Source: JAFGAV01 sp041479055
Lineage (GTDB): Bacteria > Acidobacteriota > Aminicenantia > Aminicenantales > JAFGAV01
NCBI GenBank assembly: GCA_963702835.1
Contig: OY969762.1
Coordinates: forward strand, 2,542,001 to 2,606,000
DNA length: 64,000 nt
Direction: 5' to 3'
Position 1 is the stretch's first letter. Every line of letters begins with the position of its first letter. Positions 16,501 to 23,894 of this stretch are shown one piece after another. The position numbers and the translations under genes are program-made. The notes below the pieces were generated by a model. The model was not told the origin of the DNA. It ran no database searches and saw only the letters and a program-made list of their open reading frames with translations.

Positions 16501-16568
16501 GTCCGAACCCCGTTTCTAAGAACTCCAAAACAGGCGCGACGCAGGCATGCTTCAGCCGATTGTTCGCC
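16501..16568 (-). repeat. attC-like site, related to a second copy at 8015
   Basis: 68 bp from GTCCGAAC (16501-16508) to GTTCGCC (16562-16568). A homologous stretch, starting GTCCTAAC at 8015 and matching for about 70 bp, lies inside the chimeric frame of integrase remnant B. It is placed correctly to be the attC of the secreted-protein cassette on its right. Confidence 0.5.
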
Positions 16569-16625
16569 TAGTTACCCTTGACGACTTGCCCGGGATATAC
16601 TTAAACCGCGTCCTTAAATCTATAA

Positions 16626-17228
16626 TCAGAAGCCGCCGCCGTCCCCTGTCCAGTTCTTGAATCCGAACTCGGCAATGACCCAGGTCTCAATAATCTTCTG
16701 ACTGTTATCGGACTTCGACATCTTGATCTGATATGCATTTTCCATCTTTGCGAGCCCGAGGGGAAACTTATCACAGATCCACAAGGTCGAGGTTCCGCTC
16801 CAGCTTGATTGGACATTTGACTCGTCAAGGGGCTGGTCAATCTTCCGGACGATCTTCGTGCAGTCGTACTCTTTGCCGTTGATAGTCAGCTTTTCCTTTG
16901 AGCTGGAGACGACCTGAACTTTAGCGGATTTTCCAAGACCCGGCACGGGCTCGAAACGCTCTTTAAAATAGAACAGGTTGCCGCCGGCGCCGACTCGACT
17001 TCCGCCAAACATCGTATAACTATCGATACGGACGAACCCCTCGCCTACGTCCGAAACGGCCCACCAGCGCGGTTGATCCTTCCCACTCATCAGTGGTACC
17101 GTCTCGTTCTTAGTTGTGATGAGGTACTTCGCCCAGTCTCCCCTAGAACTCTTCGCGAGGGGATTCTCCTGAGCTGATACCACGGCCACGAAAGTGATGG
17201 CTAGAAGACAGCATGTGATTCGTTTCAT
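16626..17228 (-). CDS. Secreted hypothetical protein, 200 aa
   Basis: Not recognised. Residues 1-20 are a signal peptide ending VVSAQ, so the protein is exported. The mature part is rich in beta strands and charged turns, with two cysteine positions (YDCTKIV and WICDKF) that could form a disulfide, and ends FGFKNWTGDGGGF. It carries repeated WxxSD/YxxxG-like loops but no enzyme motif. An AAAGGAGTTCAT ribosome site fixes the start. It lies between an attC-like site (16501) and a possible attI-like site (17310-17368), which suggests a first cassette. Confidence 0.65.
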   Translation of the reverse strand: MKRITCCLLAITFVAVVSAQENPLAKSSRGDWAKYLITTKNETVPLMSGKDQPRWWAVSDVGEGFVRIDSYTMFGGSRVGAGGNLFYFKERFEPVPGLGKSAKVQVVSSSKEKLTINGKEYDCTKIVRKIDQPLDESNVQSSWSGTSTLWICDKFPLGLAKMENAYQIKMSKSDNSQKIIETWVIAEFGFKNWTGDGGGF

Positions 17229-17368
17229 ATGAACTCCTTTCTATCTTGTTGTTACATGGGCTGCAAAGACAATTGACCTACCCGCGCTCTATATACCACC
17301 GCCAGAGCGAACCTAGCAAGGCCGCATAATGCCTTTGCCTCTCCCCGGAAATTCCTTTACTTGCATAA

Positions 17369-18756
17369 TGTCTAAGCCCAGTCAAGATGTCCCCTTTTCT
17401 GCCAGGCAAAAATGTCCCTCCGGAGTTGGGGCTGGTGTGGTTTCGAAGTAAACTTGGAGGACGTGTCGGGCATGGCGATTCTCTCCATGTTGGCGCGGTC
17501 GCCACGTCCGCAGGGGTTCTCGCAAAAGGGTGGAGGCATGCCTGGCGATGCAAGTCTTCTCCAACCACAGTGTCCAAGCTCCATCGAGGTGTTGCCGGAC
17601 TAGAACCCGACGCCGGGCGTAGGTTCTTCGGTTCGGTCCCGGAGGGATATCGATGACCAGCCCGCCGAGACGGACCGTGTTATCGTTGGCCACGGTGGCT
17701 TCATAGGCGAAACTGACCAGGAGGTAGCGTTGGGCGGCGCTGATTTTCCGGAAGGCGGAGCCCGGCTGCTCGGGGCGCTTGGCGAAGCGAGGGTTGAAAC
17801 GAGGGAGGAAGGTCTTTTCCAGCCACTCATTCGCTTCGTCTATGTCCGTGATGCCGGCCAGGGCCAACTCGGCGATCAGGCGGTCTTGGAACGTGCCCCC
17901 CTGCCGTTCGATCCGTCCCTTGGCCTGGGCTGAGAAGGCCGGGATGGTTTCGACAGTCAACTCTTGGAGAACCCGGCCGACGTGGGTGGGGAAGCGGACG
18001 CCCGCCAGCTCTTCTTCGTGGCTCCAGTGGTTATCGTTGCGGTAGAGGGCACTGTGACGGTCCTGATAGACGGCGGCGGGGATCCCGTGCCTCCGCAAGA
18101 CCATGTCCAGGAGCCGGAGATAGCCGATGGCATCCTCGTGGGGCCTGAAAAGCATCCCCAACACGGTCCCGGTCGCATCGTCGGTGGCATGCAGAAGACA
18201 ACAGGACGGCCGCTCCGGACCGAACCATCGGTGGGGGCTGCCATCCCACTGCATCAGGAGGCCCATCTGGGAACGTCGGGGACGGCGACTCCGATGCCGG
18301 GGAGGACAGCGCCGCCGTTTGGGATCGATCCCGGCTTGCCGCAGCCATCGGCGCACCGTCTCGCGGCCGATCCGGAGGTCTTCCCGTTCCGCCAGCATCT
18401 CAACGAAATGGGTGTCATTGAACCGCGCGTAGTGTTCCTGATGAAGCGTCAGGACGCGGTGGCGCACCTCGGGACCGAAGGCATTGCGAGCCGGCTGTCC
18501 CCGTCGTCGATGAGCTAATCCCGACGGCCCTTCCCGGCGATAGCGGGCCCACAGCCGCTTGGCCTGACGGTAGCTGATCCGCATAAGGGGAGTCCCGGCC
18601 ACAAGCAACAGGGTGCCCCGACTGACCTGCTCGAGAACCTGGAGGCGTTGAATCTCACGTGAACTCAATGTGACGGTCTCCTTCATGCCCTTCTCCTCCT
18701 AGAAAGGGACATTTTAGCTTGGTAGTTGGAGGGGACATTATTGCTTAGCTATCACA
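17369..18756 (-). mobile_element. Insertion sequence, ISNCY/IS1202-like, with 16-bp target duplication
   Basis: The 1388-bp element has 26-bp imperfect inverted ends, each starting TGT and ending ATGTCCCC, and a second inner motif AAAATGTCCCT about 15 bp further in at both ends. It is flanked by perfect 16-bp direct repeats TCCTTTACTTGCATAA at 17353-17368 and 18757-18772. It contains one intact transposase gene. The perfect duplication suggests recent insertion. Long target duplications are known in the IS1202 group, matching the transposase type. Confidence 0.85.
17382..18686 (-). CDS. ISNCY-type DDE transposase
   Basis: The 434-aa transposase begins with a helix-turn-helix (TLSSREIQRLQVLEQV) and a second DNA-binding segment (GRETVRRWLRQAGI), then the DDE catalytic core. 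Candidate catalytic residues are D148 in MQWDGSPHRWFG, D209 in YQDRHSALY and E260 in AKGRIERQGG. The 'WDGSPHRWF' and 'IDDATG'-like (ATDDATG) signatures are those of the ISNCY/IS1202/ISDol1 transposases. The frame is complete and starts within the element, 70 bp from its end, with a GGAGGAGAAGGGC ribosome site. Confidence 0.9.
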   Translation of the reverse strand: MKETVTLSSREIQRLQVLEQVSRGTLLLVAGTPLMRISYRQAKRLWARYRREGPSGLAHRRRGQPARNAFGPEVRHRVLTLHQEHYARFNDTHFVEMLAEREDLRIGRETVRRWLRQAGIDPKRRRCPPRHRSRRPRRSQMGLLMQWDGSPHRWFGPERPSCCLLHATDDATGTVLGMLFRPHEDAIGYLRLLDMVLRRHGIPAAVYQDRHSALYRNDNHWSHEEELAGVRFPTHVGRVLQELTVETIPAFSAQAKGRIERQGGTFQDRLIAELALAGITDIDEANEWLEKTFLPRFNPRFAKRPEQPGSAFRKISAAQRYLLVSFAYEATVANDNTVRLGGLVIDIPPGPNRRTYARRRVLVRQHLDGAWTLWLEKTCIARHASTLLREPLRTWRPRQHGENRHARHVLQVYFETTPAPTPEGHFCLAEKGTS

Positions 18757-18900
18757 TCCTTTACTTGCATAATTTCCCCAAAGCTGGTAATATAATTAAC
18801 TAATAACTGCAGTACCCGGATGAGAACTACGTCATTGTAATCCCCGAATACACCTGGCTTTTTCCCCCCGAACGCAGAACAAAAGAAAGTAGGAGTTTTT

Positions 18901-20247
18901 ATGGAATTTAGTAATTTTAATTTTCACCCCAATGTCGCGGCCGGGGTAAAGGCCATAGGTTATATCAGGCCGACGCCTATACAGGAGCAGGCGATCCCGC
19001 CGGTCCTCAAGGGACGCGATGTCATGGGACTGGCCCAGACAGGAACAGGCAAGACAGCGGCCTTTGTACTGCCAATCCTTCACCGTCTGATGCAGGGACC
19101 TCGCGGTCATGTCCGGGCCCTCATTGTCGCGCCTACGCGCGAGCTGGCGGAGCAGATCCACGAGGCCTTCGTAAGCATGGGAAAGCAGACACGCCTTCGG
19201 AGCGCAACTATCTACGGCGGTGTGGGCCTAAGCCCGCAGATACGGAAACTTCACAACGGTGTCGAGATCGTTGTCGCCTGTCCAGGCCGTTTGCTCGATC
19301 ATATCAATCAGGGCACGATCGACCTATCGCACCTGGAAGTGCTCGTGCTCGACGAGGCAGACCGGATGTTCGACATGGGCTTTCTGCCTGATGTCAGGAA
19401 GATCATAAAGCATGTGCCCTCCCAAAGACAGACGCTCTTGTTCGCGGCAACCATGCCCGATGATGTCCGTAGGCTGGCGCACGAGATACTCCACGCCCCG
19501 GTCACGGTGCAGGTCAATTACGCTGCACCCATTAACACCGTAGCGCACGCGCTCTATCCCGTTGAGCAGCACCTGAAAACCGCGCTCCTCCTGGAACTGC
19601 TGCGCCATACCGACACTGAATCGGTCCTTATATTTACGCGCACCAAGCACCGCGCCAAGCGCGTGGGACAGCAAGTGGAAAATGCCGGCTACCGGGCCGC
19701 ATCCCTGCAGGGTAACCTCTCCCAGAACAGACGGCAGGCAGCGCTTGACGGATTCCGCAGCGGCTCTTATCAGATACTTGTTGCCACCGACATCGCCGCG
19801 CGCGGGATAGATGTCTCAAGCATATCCCACGTCATCAACTACGACATGCCTGACACCCCTGATGCCTACACCCACAGGATAGGCCGCACAGGACGTGCCG
19901 CAAAGTCCGGCGATGCCTTCACCTTCATGACCCGCGAAGACGGGGATATGGTCCGCAGCATCGAACGCATCCTGGGCGATAAGGTGGAGCGCCGCATGCT
20001 GGAGGGCTTTGATTATAAAAAGCCGATGCCGGGCCGTGATACCGAATTTGCCCGCCCTCCGCGTTTACCTCAGCAACGCAGGCAACAGAAAATAGCAAAA
20101 TCATCCGGTAACCGTCCGGCGACATCCGCCCCGCAGAAAAAACACGGTGGCGGAAGAGAGGGAAAGCACAAGTTCGGAGGAGGCGGAGCCCGGAAGCCGT
20201 TACACCGCTCGGCTTCTCATCGGGGTTACCATTCTCACTCCTCATGA
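18901..20247 (+). CDS. rhlE: DEAD-box ATP-dependent RNA helicase, RhlE-like
   Basis: Unwinds short RNA duplexes, typically in ribosome assembly or RNA turnover. Motifs in order: PTPIQEQAIP (24-33), AQTGTGKT (45-52), PTREL (78-82), DEAD (151-154), AAT (182-184, usually SAT), ARGIDV and HRIGRTGR. A basic, low-complexity tail of about 70 residues (QQRRQQKIAKSSGNRP...) should bind RNA. It is one of two genes on the plus strand inside the minus-strand cassette region, so it is probably a separately acquired or chromosomal block. A TAGGAG site precedes the ATG. Confidence 0.93.
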   Translation: MEFSNFNFHPNVAAGVKAIGYIRPTPIQEQAIPPVLKGRDVMGLAQTGTGKTAAFVLPILHRLMQGPRGHVRALIVAPTRELAEQIHEAFVSMGKQTRLRSATIYGGVGLSPQIRKLHNGVEIVVACPGRLLDHINQGTIDLSHLEVLVLDEADRMFDMGFLPDVRKIIKHVPSQRQTLLFAATMPDDVRRLAHEILHAPVTVQVNYAAPINTVAHALYPVEQHLKTALLLELLRHTDTESVLIFTRTKHRAKRVGQQVENAGYRAASLQGNLSQNRRQAALDGFRSGSYQILVATDIAARGIDVSSISHVINYDMPDTPDAYTHRIGRTGRAAKSGDAFTFMTREDGDMVRSIERILGDKVERRMLEGFDYKKPMPGRDTEFARPPRLPQQRRQQKIAKSSGNRPATSAPQKKHGGGREGKHKFGGGGARKPLHRSASHRGYHSHSS

Positions 20248-20362
20248 AAGCAACTGACTCCGATTTCCTTTTCGATGAAATCGCATTCTGGAATGGTTCC
20301 TTTCTAGAATCAGACGCCGAGGACCCGGCCTTAGCTAAACGAAAGGCCTCTTGCGTCTAGTA

Positions 20363-20409
20363 TTACCAAATGAAATAGTACTTGCATTTGGTAAATATCA
20401 TGGTAACAT
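20363..20409 (+). promoter_or_regulatory. Inverted repeat and candidate promoter of the DUF4143 ATPase gene
   Basis: A perfect 10-bp inverted repeat TTACCAAATG (20363-20372) and CATTTGGTAA (20385-20394), spaced 12 bp, could be an operator. It overlaps a candidate -35 TTGCAT (20383-20388) with -10 TAACAT (20404-20409, 15-16 bp spacer). The predicted start of transcription would be only a few bases from the ATG at 20419. Confidence 0.4.
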
Positions 20410-20418
20410 TGGGATGTC

Positions 20419-21561
20419 ATGATAAAATTGCGCCATTATTGGCTGGCCCTGATCGAGCGCTCTTGGGAGAGGAAGTCCGTTCTCTGGCTGTCCGGCGTAC
20501 GGAGGGCTGGCAAGACATTTCTCTGCAAATCCTTGCCTGATATTCAATATTTCGACAGCGAACTCCCCAGAACCCGCCGCTTGATGGAGGACCCAGAACA
20601 ATTCCTGGCTACATGGAAGGGAAAGAGGCTCGTCCTTGATGAGGTCCATCGTCTGCCCAATCCTTCCGAGCTGCTGAAGATCGCGGCTGATCATTTCCCC
20701 TCTACGAAGATCATCGCGACCGGATCCTCAACGCTCGGCGCCTCCTCGAAGTTCCGAGACACGCTGACCGGCCGTAAAATCGAGATTTGGCTGACTCCAA
20801 TGAATTCGATCGACCTGACCGATTTCGGCCGGGTCGATCTCGACCGGCGTCTTCTTCGGGGCGGCCTGCCGCCGTTTTTTCTCGCAGCCGAATATCCTGA
20901 GCGCGACTTTCAGGAGTGGATGGACGCCTACTGGGCCAAAGACATCCAAGAGCTATTCCGTCTCGAACGGCGGCACTCATTTGCCCGTTTCGCCGAGCTT
21001 CTTTTCAGCCAGAGCGGCGGAATTTTCGAGGCCACGAGGTTTTCCAAACCTTGCGAGGTCAGCCGGACAACCATCAGCAACTACCTGGCCGTTCTCGAGG
21101 CTACTTTTGTCGTTCATGTCATTCGACCGTTCAGCACACGGCGCGCAACGGAAATCGTGGCCGCTCCAAAGGTCTATGGATTTGATTCCGGGTTTGTCTG
21201 TCACTACAAAGGATGGGAAACGCTTCGGCCCGAGGATAAGGGGGTGCTCTGGGAACATTACGTGCTGAACGAGATCCACGCCAGGCTCCAGCGCCGCGAC
21301 GTGCAAACGTGGCGCGATAAGCAGCATCACGAAATCGACTTTATCCTCCAGAAATCCGCTCGCCAAGTCGAAGCGATCGAATGTAAATTGTCGGCAGACC
21401 AGTTTGATCCCGGCCATCTCAAGATTTTTCGAGGCCTGCATCCTCTAGGAAAGAATTTCGTCGTCGCTTCTGATGTCGATGAGAGCTACCGCAAGGATTA
21501 TGGGGACATGCAGGTGAATTTTGTCAGCCTTGAAGGCCTGATATCAGCGCTCAAGAAATAG
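20419..21561 (+). CDS. AAA-type ATPase with DUF4143 domain
   Basis: The 380-aa protein of the ATP-binding/DUF4143 family. Walker A GVRRAGKT is at 26-33, Walker B LVLDEVHR at 71-78, and an STLG sensor region follows (TGSSTLGASSKF). The DUF4143 half carries a winged-helix segment and a C-terminal nuclease-like motif (EIDFIL followed by VEAIECKLS, a D-x-n-ExK pattern). The family is widespread in genomic islands and its role is unclear; defence or toxin-like roles have been proposed. Its stop lies 40 bp from the point where the minus-strand cassette sequence resumes. Confidence 0.85.
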   Translation: MIKLRHYWLALIERSWERKSVLWLSGVRRAGKTFLCKSLPDIQYFDSELPRTRRLMEDPEQFLATWKGKRLVLDEVHRLPNPSELLKIAADHFPSTKIIATGSSTLGASSKFRDTLTGRKIEIWLTPMNSIDLTDFGRVDLDRRLLRGGLPPFFLAAEYPERDFQEWMDAYWAKDIQELFRLERRHSFARFAELLFSQSGGIFEATRFSKPCEVSRTTISNYLAVLEATFVVHVIRPFSTRRATEIVAAPKVYGFDSGFVCHYKGWETLRPEDKGVLWEHYVLNEIHARLQRRDVQTWRDKQHHEIDFILQKSARQVEAIECKLSADQFDPGHLKIFRGLHPLGKNFVVASDVDESYRKDYGDMQVNFVSLEGLISALKK

Positions 21562-21704
21562 TCCCCGCGCGCTTTGATCTCATCCGGACGGTTCAGCCCT
21601 TGGTTCGACGCAATGACTTGGCCATTTCCTTTCAGTTTGCTTGTTTTTCCACATAGGCCGCAACGGGCTTTCTGTGGCTGCGTCTTGGATGCACCCTTTG
21701 GCAT
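21498..21704 (-). CDS. Short cassette ORF with CGLCGKT motif, probably truncated
   Basis: A minus-strand frame starts at 21704 after GAAAGGAGACAC, a strong ribosome site, and reads MPKGASKTQPQKARCGLCGK onward. A small family of cassette proteins starts with a basic stretch and a CxxCGKT knuckle followed by a second cysteine pair. Here the second pair is missing and the frame runs into the 3' end of the ATPase gene on the other strand. I read it as a cassette cut off by the insertion of the plus-strand block. Confidence 0.35.
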   Translation of the reverse strand: MPKGASKTQPQKARCGLCGKTSKLKGNGQVIASNQGLNRPDEIKARGDYFLSADIRPSRLTKFTCMSP

Positions 21705-21718
21705 GTGTCTCCTTTCTC

Positions 21719-21816
21719 GTCGAACGTGTTGCGGATGAGCTGCAGGGCGCCGGCCATCCGCTTCCACGCGAGTCTACCTTTCGAGGCGCCGTGTCTGCTC
21801 GATGCGCTTGTTAGGC
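21719..21816 (-). repeat. attC site
   Basis: 98 bp from GTCGAAC (21719-21725) to GTTAGGC (21810-21816). Inner arms GCGGATGAGCTGCAGGGCGC and GGCGCCGTGTCTGCTCGATG pair well. It follows the Imm5-like gene. Confidence 0.6.
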
Positions 21817-21905
21817 AGGCAATACCAGTCAATCTCACTCTGCCTCTGAGTCGCCGTCGACGTAGAGGAAGCGATCCAGTGTCCTGAGGCCCACCTCGAA
21901 CGTTC

Positions 21906-22361
21906 TTAGTTATTGCCTTTGGCGGGAAACGCTACTGGCCGAAGGTGCTTCGGAAGGTGTCGGTATTGCCAATCACGTTCCTTGGTGGTGGCAGCGGCGG
22001 CGTAGGTGGGGACGGCGGCGTAGGTGGCGGCGGTGACAGCGTAGGTGGAAGCGTGAACGGCGTGACCGGCAACGTGGGCGGTTGCGGCGGCGTGACCGGC
22101 GGCACGGGCGGCGGCACGGGCCGCAGCTTGATCGGCCTCGCGGGCGGCGGCGTGAGCGGCAAATGCGGCGGCGCGCGCCTCGCTCAACGCTATCTCACCA
22201 CGTACCCAGGCACGCCCTGCTTCGAGGGCTTTGCGAGGTCGGTCGTCTTTTGGGTACTTCTCCTCGAAGTATGGGAGTACATGCTCGGCGCAGTCAGTGG
22301 CCCAGAGCACCAATGACCCGTGGTCCTGCTCATCGAGCCGCTTGGCGTGCTCAACCTTCAT
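21906..22361 (-). CDS. Imm5-like putative immunity protein
   Basis: The 151-aa protein matches the Imm5 family: SLVLWATDCAEHVLPYFEEK, then ARAWVRGEIALSEARAAAFA, then an alanine-rich histidine-containing helix (GHAAATAHVAGHAVHASTYA) and the tail HLPKHLRPVAF. Members are annotated as immunity proteins of polymorphic toxin systems, but many occur as lone cassettes and the role is then unproven. The start at 22361 is preferred over an upstream ATG (22457) because it has an AGGAGGGGG site and the upstream frame overlaps the attC at 22379-22442. No matching toxin is nearby. Confidence 0.8.
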   Translation of the reverse strand: MKVEHAKRLDEQDHGSLVLWATDCAEHVLPYFEEKYPKDDRPRKALEAGRAWVRGEIALSEARAAAFAAHAAAREADQAAARAAARAAGHAAATAHVAGHAVHASTYAVTAATYAAVPTYAAAATTKERDWQYRHLPKHLRPVAFPAKGNN

Positions 22362-22378
22362 CGAGCCCCCTCCTGTCT

Positions 22379-22442
22379 GCCTAACGCTGCGCATCAGGCG
22401 CGGCGAGCCTTGCGAGCCGACGCCTGCATGCGCTTGTTCGGC
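22379..22442 (-). repeat. attC site
   Basis: 64 bp from GCCTAAC (22379-22385) to GTTCGGC (22436-22442). The arms GCTGCGCATCAGGCG and CGCCTGCATGCGCTT are nearly perfect complements. It is the clearest attC of this array and follows the amidohydrolase gene. Confidence 0.8.
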
Positions 22443-22472
22443 GGTCGGCCTTAGCAAGCAGCAACTCGCACA

Positions 22473-23405
22473 TCACTTCTCGTCAAGTCTGAGGAACCGC
22501 ACCGCATTGTTGTAGAAGATGTCCCGCTTCTCCTCTTCGGTCAGGAAAGCGGCTGATTCGATCCCTTCCACTGCCATTCCGATGGCCTCAGGCCACACCA
22601 TCTGGTCTGAACCGAAAAGCAGGCGCTTGCCGAAGCCGGCGACGATGAGTTCCCGCAGGTAGCCGTGGAATTCCTCCCGGGGGATGATCCAATTGATCGT
22701 AGCAAGATCGACATAGACCTGCGGGTACACCGATAGGATTGCCTTCGTTTCCTGGAGGTACGGCCACCCGCCGTGCATCAGGTAGATGCGCAACCGTGGG
22801 TGGCGAATGAGCACTTCCTCAACGAGGATCGGGTTTCCGAGGGTCACACGGAAGTTCGGGCAGCACGGGTCGTACGGCGTTCCCGCGGGGCCAAGCCCCG
22901 TGTGGATCCCGACTGGGATGTCCATCTCTTCGGCGAGGGCGTAGTAGGGCTCCAAGCGAGGGTCGTTCGGCGCCATGCCTCTGTGTTGCAGGATCAACTC
23001 GCCCAGAACGTGCACGCGACCCGCTTGCATTTCGGCGCGAAGTCTCGCGAGGTCAGGTAGGGGGCCCGCCTCGTCGACCCACGCGCTGACTATGATCCTG
23101 TCCGGAGCGGCCTCACGCCACTGGCCGACCGTTTCTGGTGGCCCGCTGGCGACGGCCTTCACGATGTTGTAGCGCTCGAGCTCCGCCAAGGACATGTCGC
23201 GAAGTTCGGCGCTCGTTGTCGCAGCGGAAGGTTTCCCGGTGACCGGATTCACTTCGGGTGGCTTTCCGTCGTCCAGCCGGTAGGCATGAAGGTGCATGTC
23301 GATAATGGGTGGTCTGAGGCTGTCGATACCCGTCTGGGCCGCTGCGGGGTCCAAGCAAAGCGCAACCGCCACAAGAAGGAACACCAGCTTGGTCAACCTT
23401 TGCAT
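22473..23405 (-). CDS. Exported amidohydrolase-family protein (Amidohydro_2)
   Basis: A metal-dependent hydrolase or decarboxylase-like TIM-barrel protein. From the ATG at 23405 (GGAGGATCTC ribosome site) it is 310 aa with a signal peptide (LVFLLVAVALCLDPAAAQ). Metal ligands fit the family: DMHLH at 36-40 (HxH), GIHTG in the central strand, LMHGGWPY, and LLFGSDQ with the catalytic-type aspartate near the C-terminus. The upstream ATG at 23549 would read through attI site C and is rejected. It is the first gene of its array, 59 bp from the attI core. Substrate unknown. Confidence 0.85.
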   Translation of the reverse strand: MQRLTKLVFLLVAVALCLDPAAAQTGIDSLRPPIIDMHLHAYRLDDGKPPEVNPVTGKPSAATTSAELRDMSLAELERYNIVKAVASGPPETVGQWREAAPDRIIVSAWVDEAGPLPDLARLRAEMQAGRVHVLGELILQHRGMAPNDPRLEPYYALAEEMDIPVGIHTGLGPAGTPYDPCCPNFRVTLGNPILVEEVLIRHPRLRIYLMHGGWPYLQETKAILSVYPQVYVDLATINWIIPREEFHGYLRELIVAGFGKRLLFGSDQMVWPEAIGMAVEGIESAAFLTEEEKRDIFYNNAVRFLRLDEK

Positions 23406-23463
23406 GAGATCCTCCATCGAGTAAGTGTCTCGGCGGCCGGCTTCACCCGGGGCTGAACGAGCC

Positions 23464-23530
23464 GCCGAACATTGATTATATTGATCCGCATAATATTCCA
23501 AAAGCTGCAATGAGTGCCGTATAAGACGCC
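23464..23530 (-). other. attI-like integron recombination site C
   Basis: 67 bp aligned with sites A and B. The minus strand begins GGCGTCTTATACGG, contains TTATGCGGATCAATATAAT and ends GTTCGGC (23470-23464). The TATAAT at 23480-23475, with TTTTGG 17 bp upstream, could serve as a promoter into the array. Integrase remnant C lies upstream. Confidence 0.65.
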
Positions 23531-23574
23531 TGCGAAACGAAAATTGCACCAGTCATAGCCATTGATATTTCAGC

Positions 23575-23610
23575 ATGCATGTAGATCATCGTAGTCTTCA
23601 CATCGCTATG
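23575..23610 (-). pseudogene. intI: Integron integrase 3' remnant C (12 codons)
   Basis: The minus strand reads HSDVKTTMIYMH, the integrase motif around the catalytic tyrosine (family HSDVKTTMIYTH). Sequence on either side does not match an integrase. The frame continues through attI site C and stops with CGSI, as at site A. Confidence 0.7.
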
Positions 23611-23694
23611 GCTACGGACATGCTTCGGAGAAAATCAATTCAACCCCTATTTATCACGCCAGATATTAAATCGGCCTCGCGGCCGTGTCAAGCC

Positions 23695-23850
23695 TCATAG
23701 TCGAATATGAACCCCGACTACATCATCCTTCAACCCCATCTCCTTTTTCCAGTGACCGAGGGCGGCACGGATGAGGCTGGAGTCTTCCCTAACGTTCCGC
23801 TCCCCGAACGAATCACGGAGATACTTCTGCCTAACGTACAGATTGAACTG
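23695..23850 (-). pseudogene. Orphan coding fragment downstream of hicBA
   Basis: A minus-strand frame without a start codon reads LYVRQKYLRDSFGERNVRED, then SSLIRAALGHWKKEMGLKDD and ends in VVGVHIRL. Its amino-acid composition is that of a real protein. It may be the C-terminal end of a gene cut by the rearrangement that placed integrase remnant C beside it, or a cassette gene whose start lies in the attC. Not recognised. Confidence 0.4.
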
Positions 23851-23891
23851 AGCCGGCCTAAGCCGGTGGCAGTTCTAATCTGATGTTAAGC
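23829..23891 (-). repeat. attC site of the hicBA cassette
   Basis: 63 bp from GCCTAAC (23829-23835) to GTTAAGC (23885-23891). The arms AGATTGAACTGAGCCGGC and CCGGTGGCAGTTCTAATCT pair almost fully. Confidence 0.8.
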
Positions 23892-23894
23892 ATA

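Noticed and set aside
21945..22316. Glycine-rich plus-strand frame (GGGSGGVGGDGG)
   Set aside because: It is the antisense of the alanine-rich helix of the Imm5-like gene.
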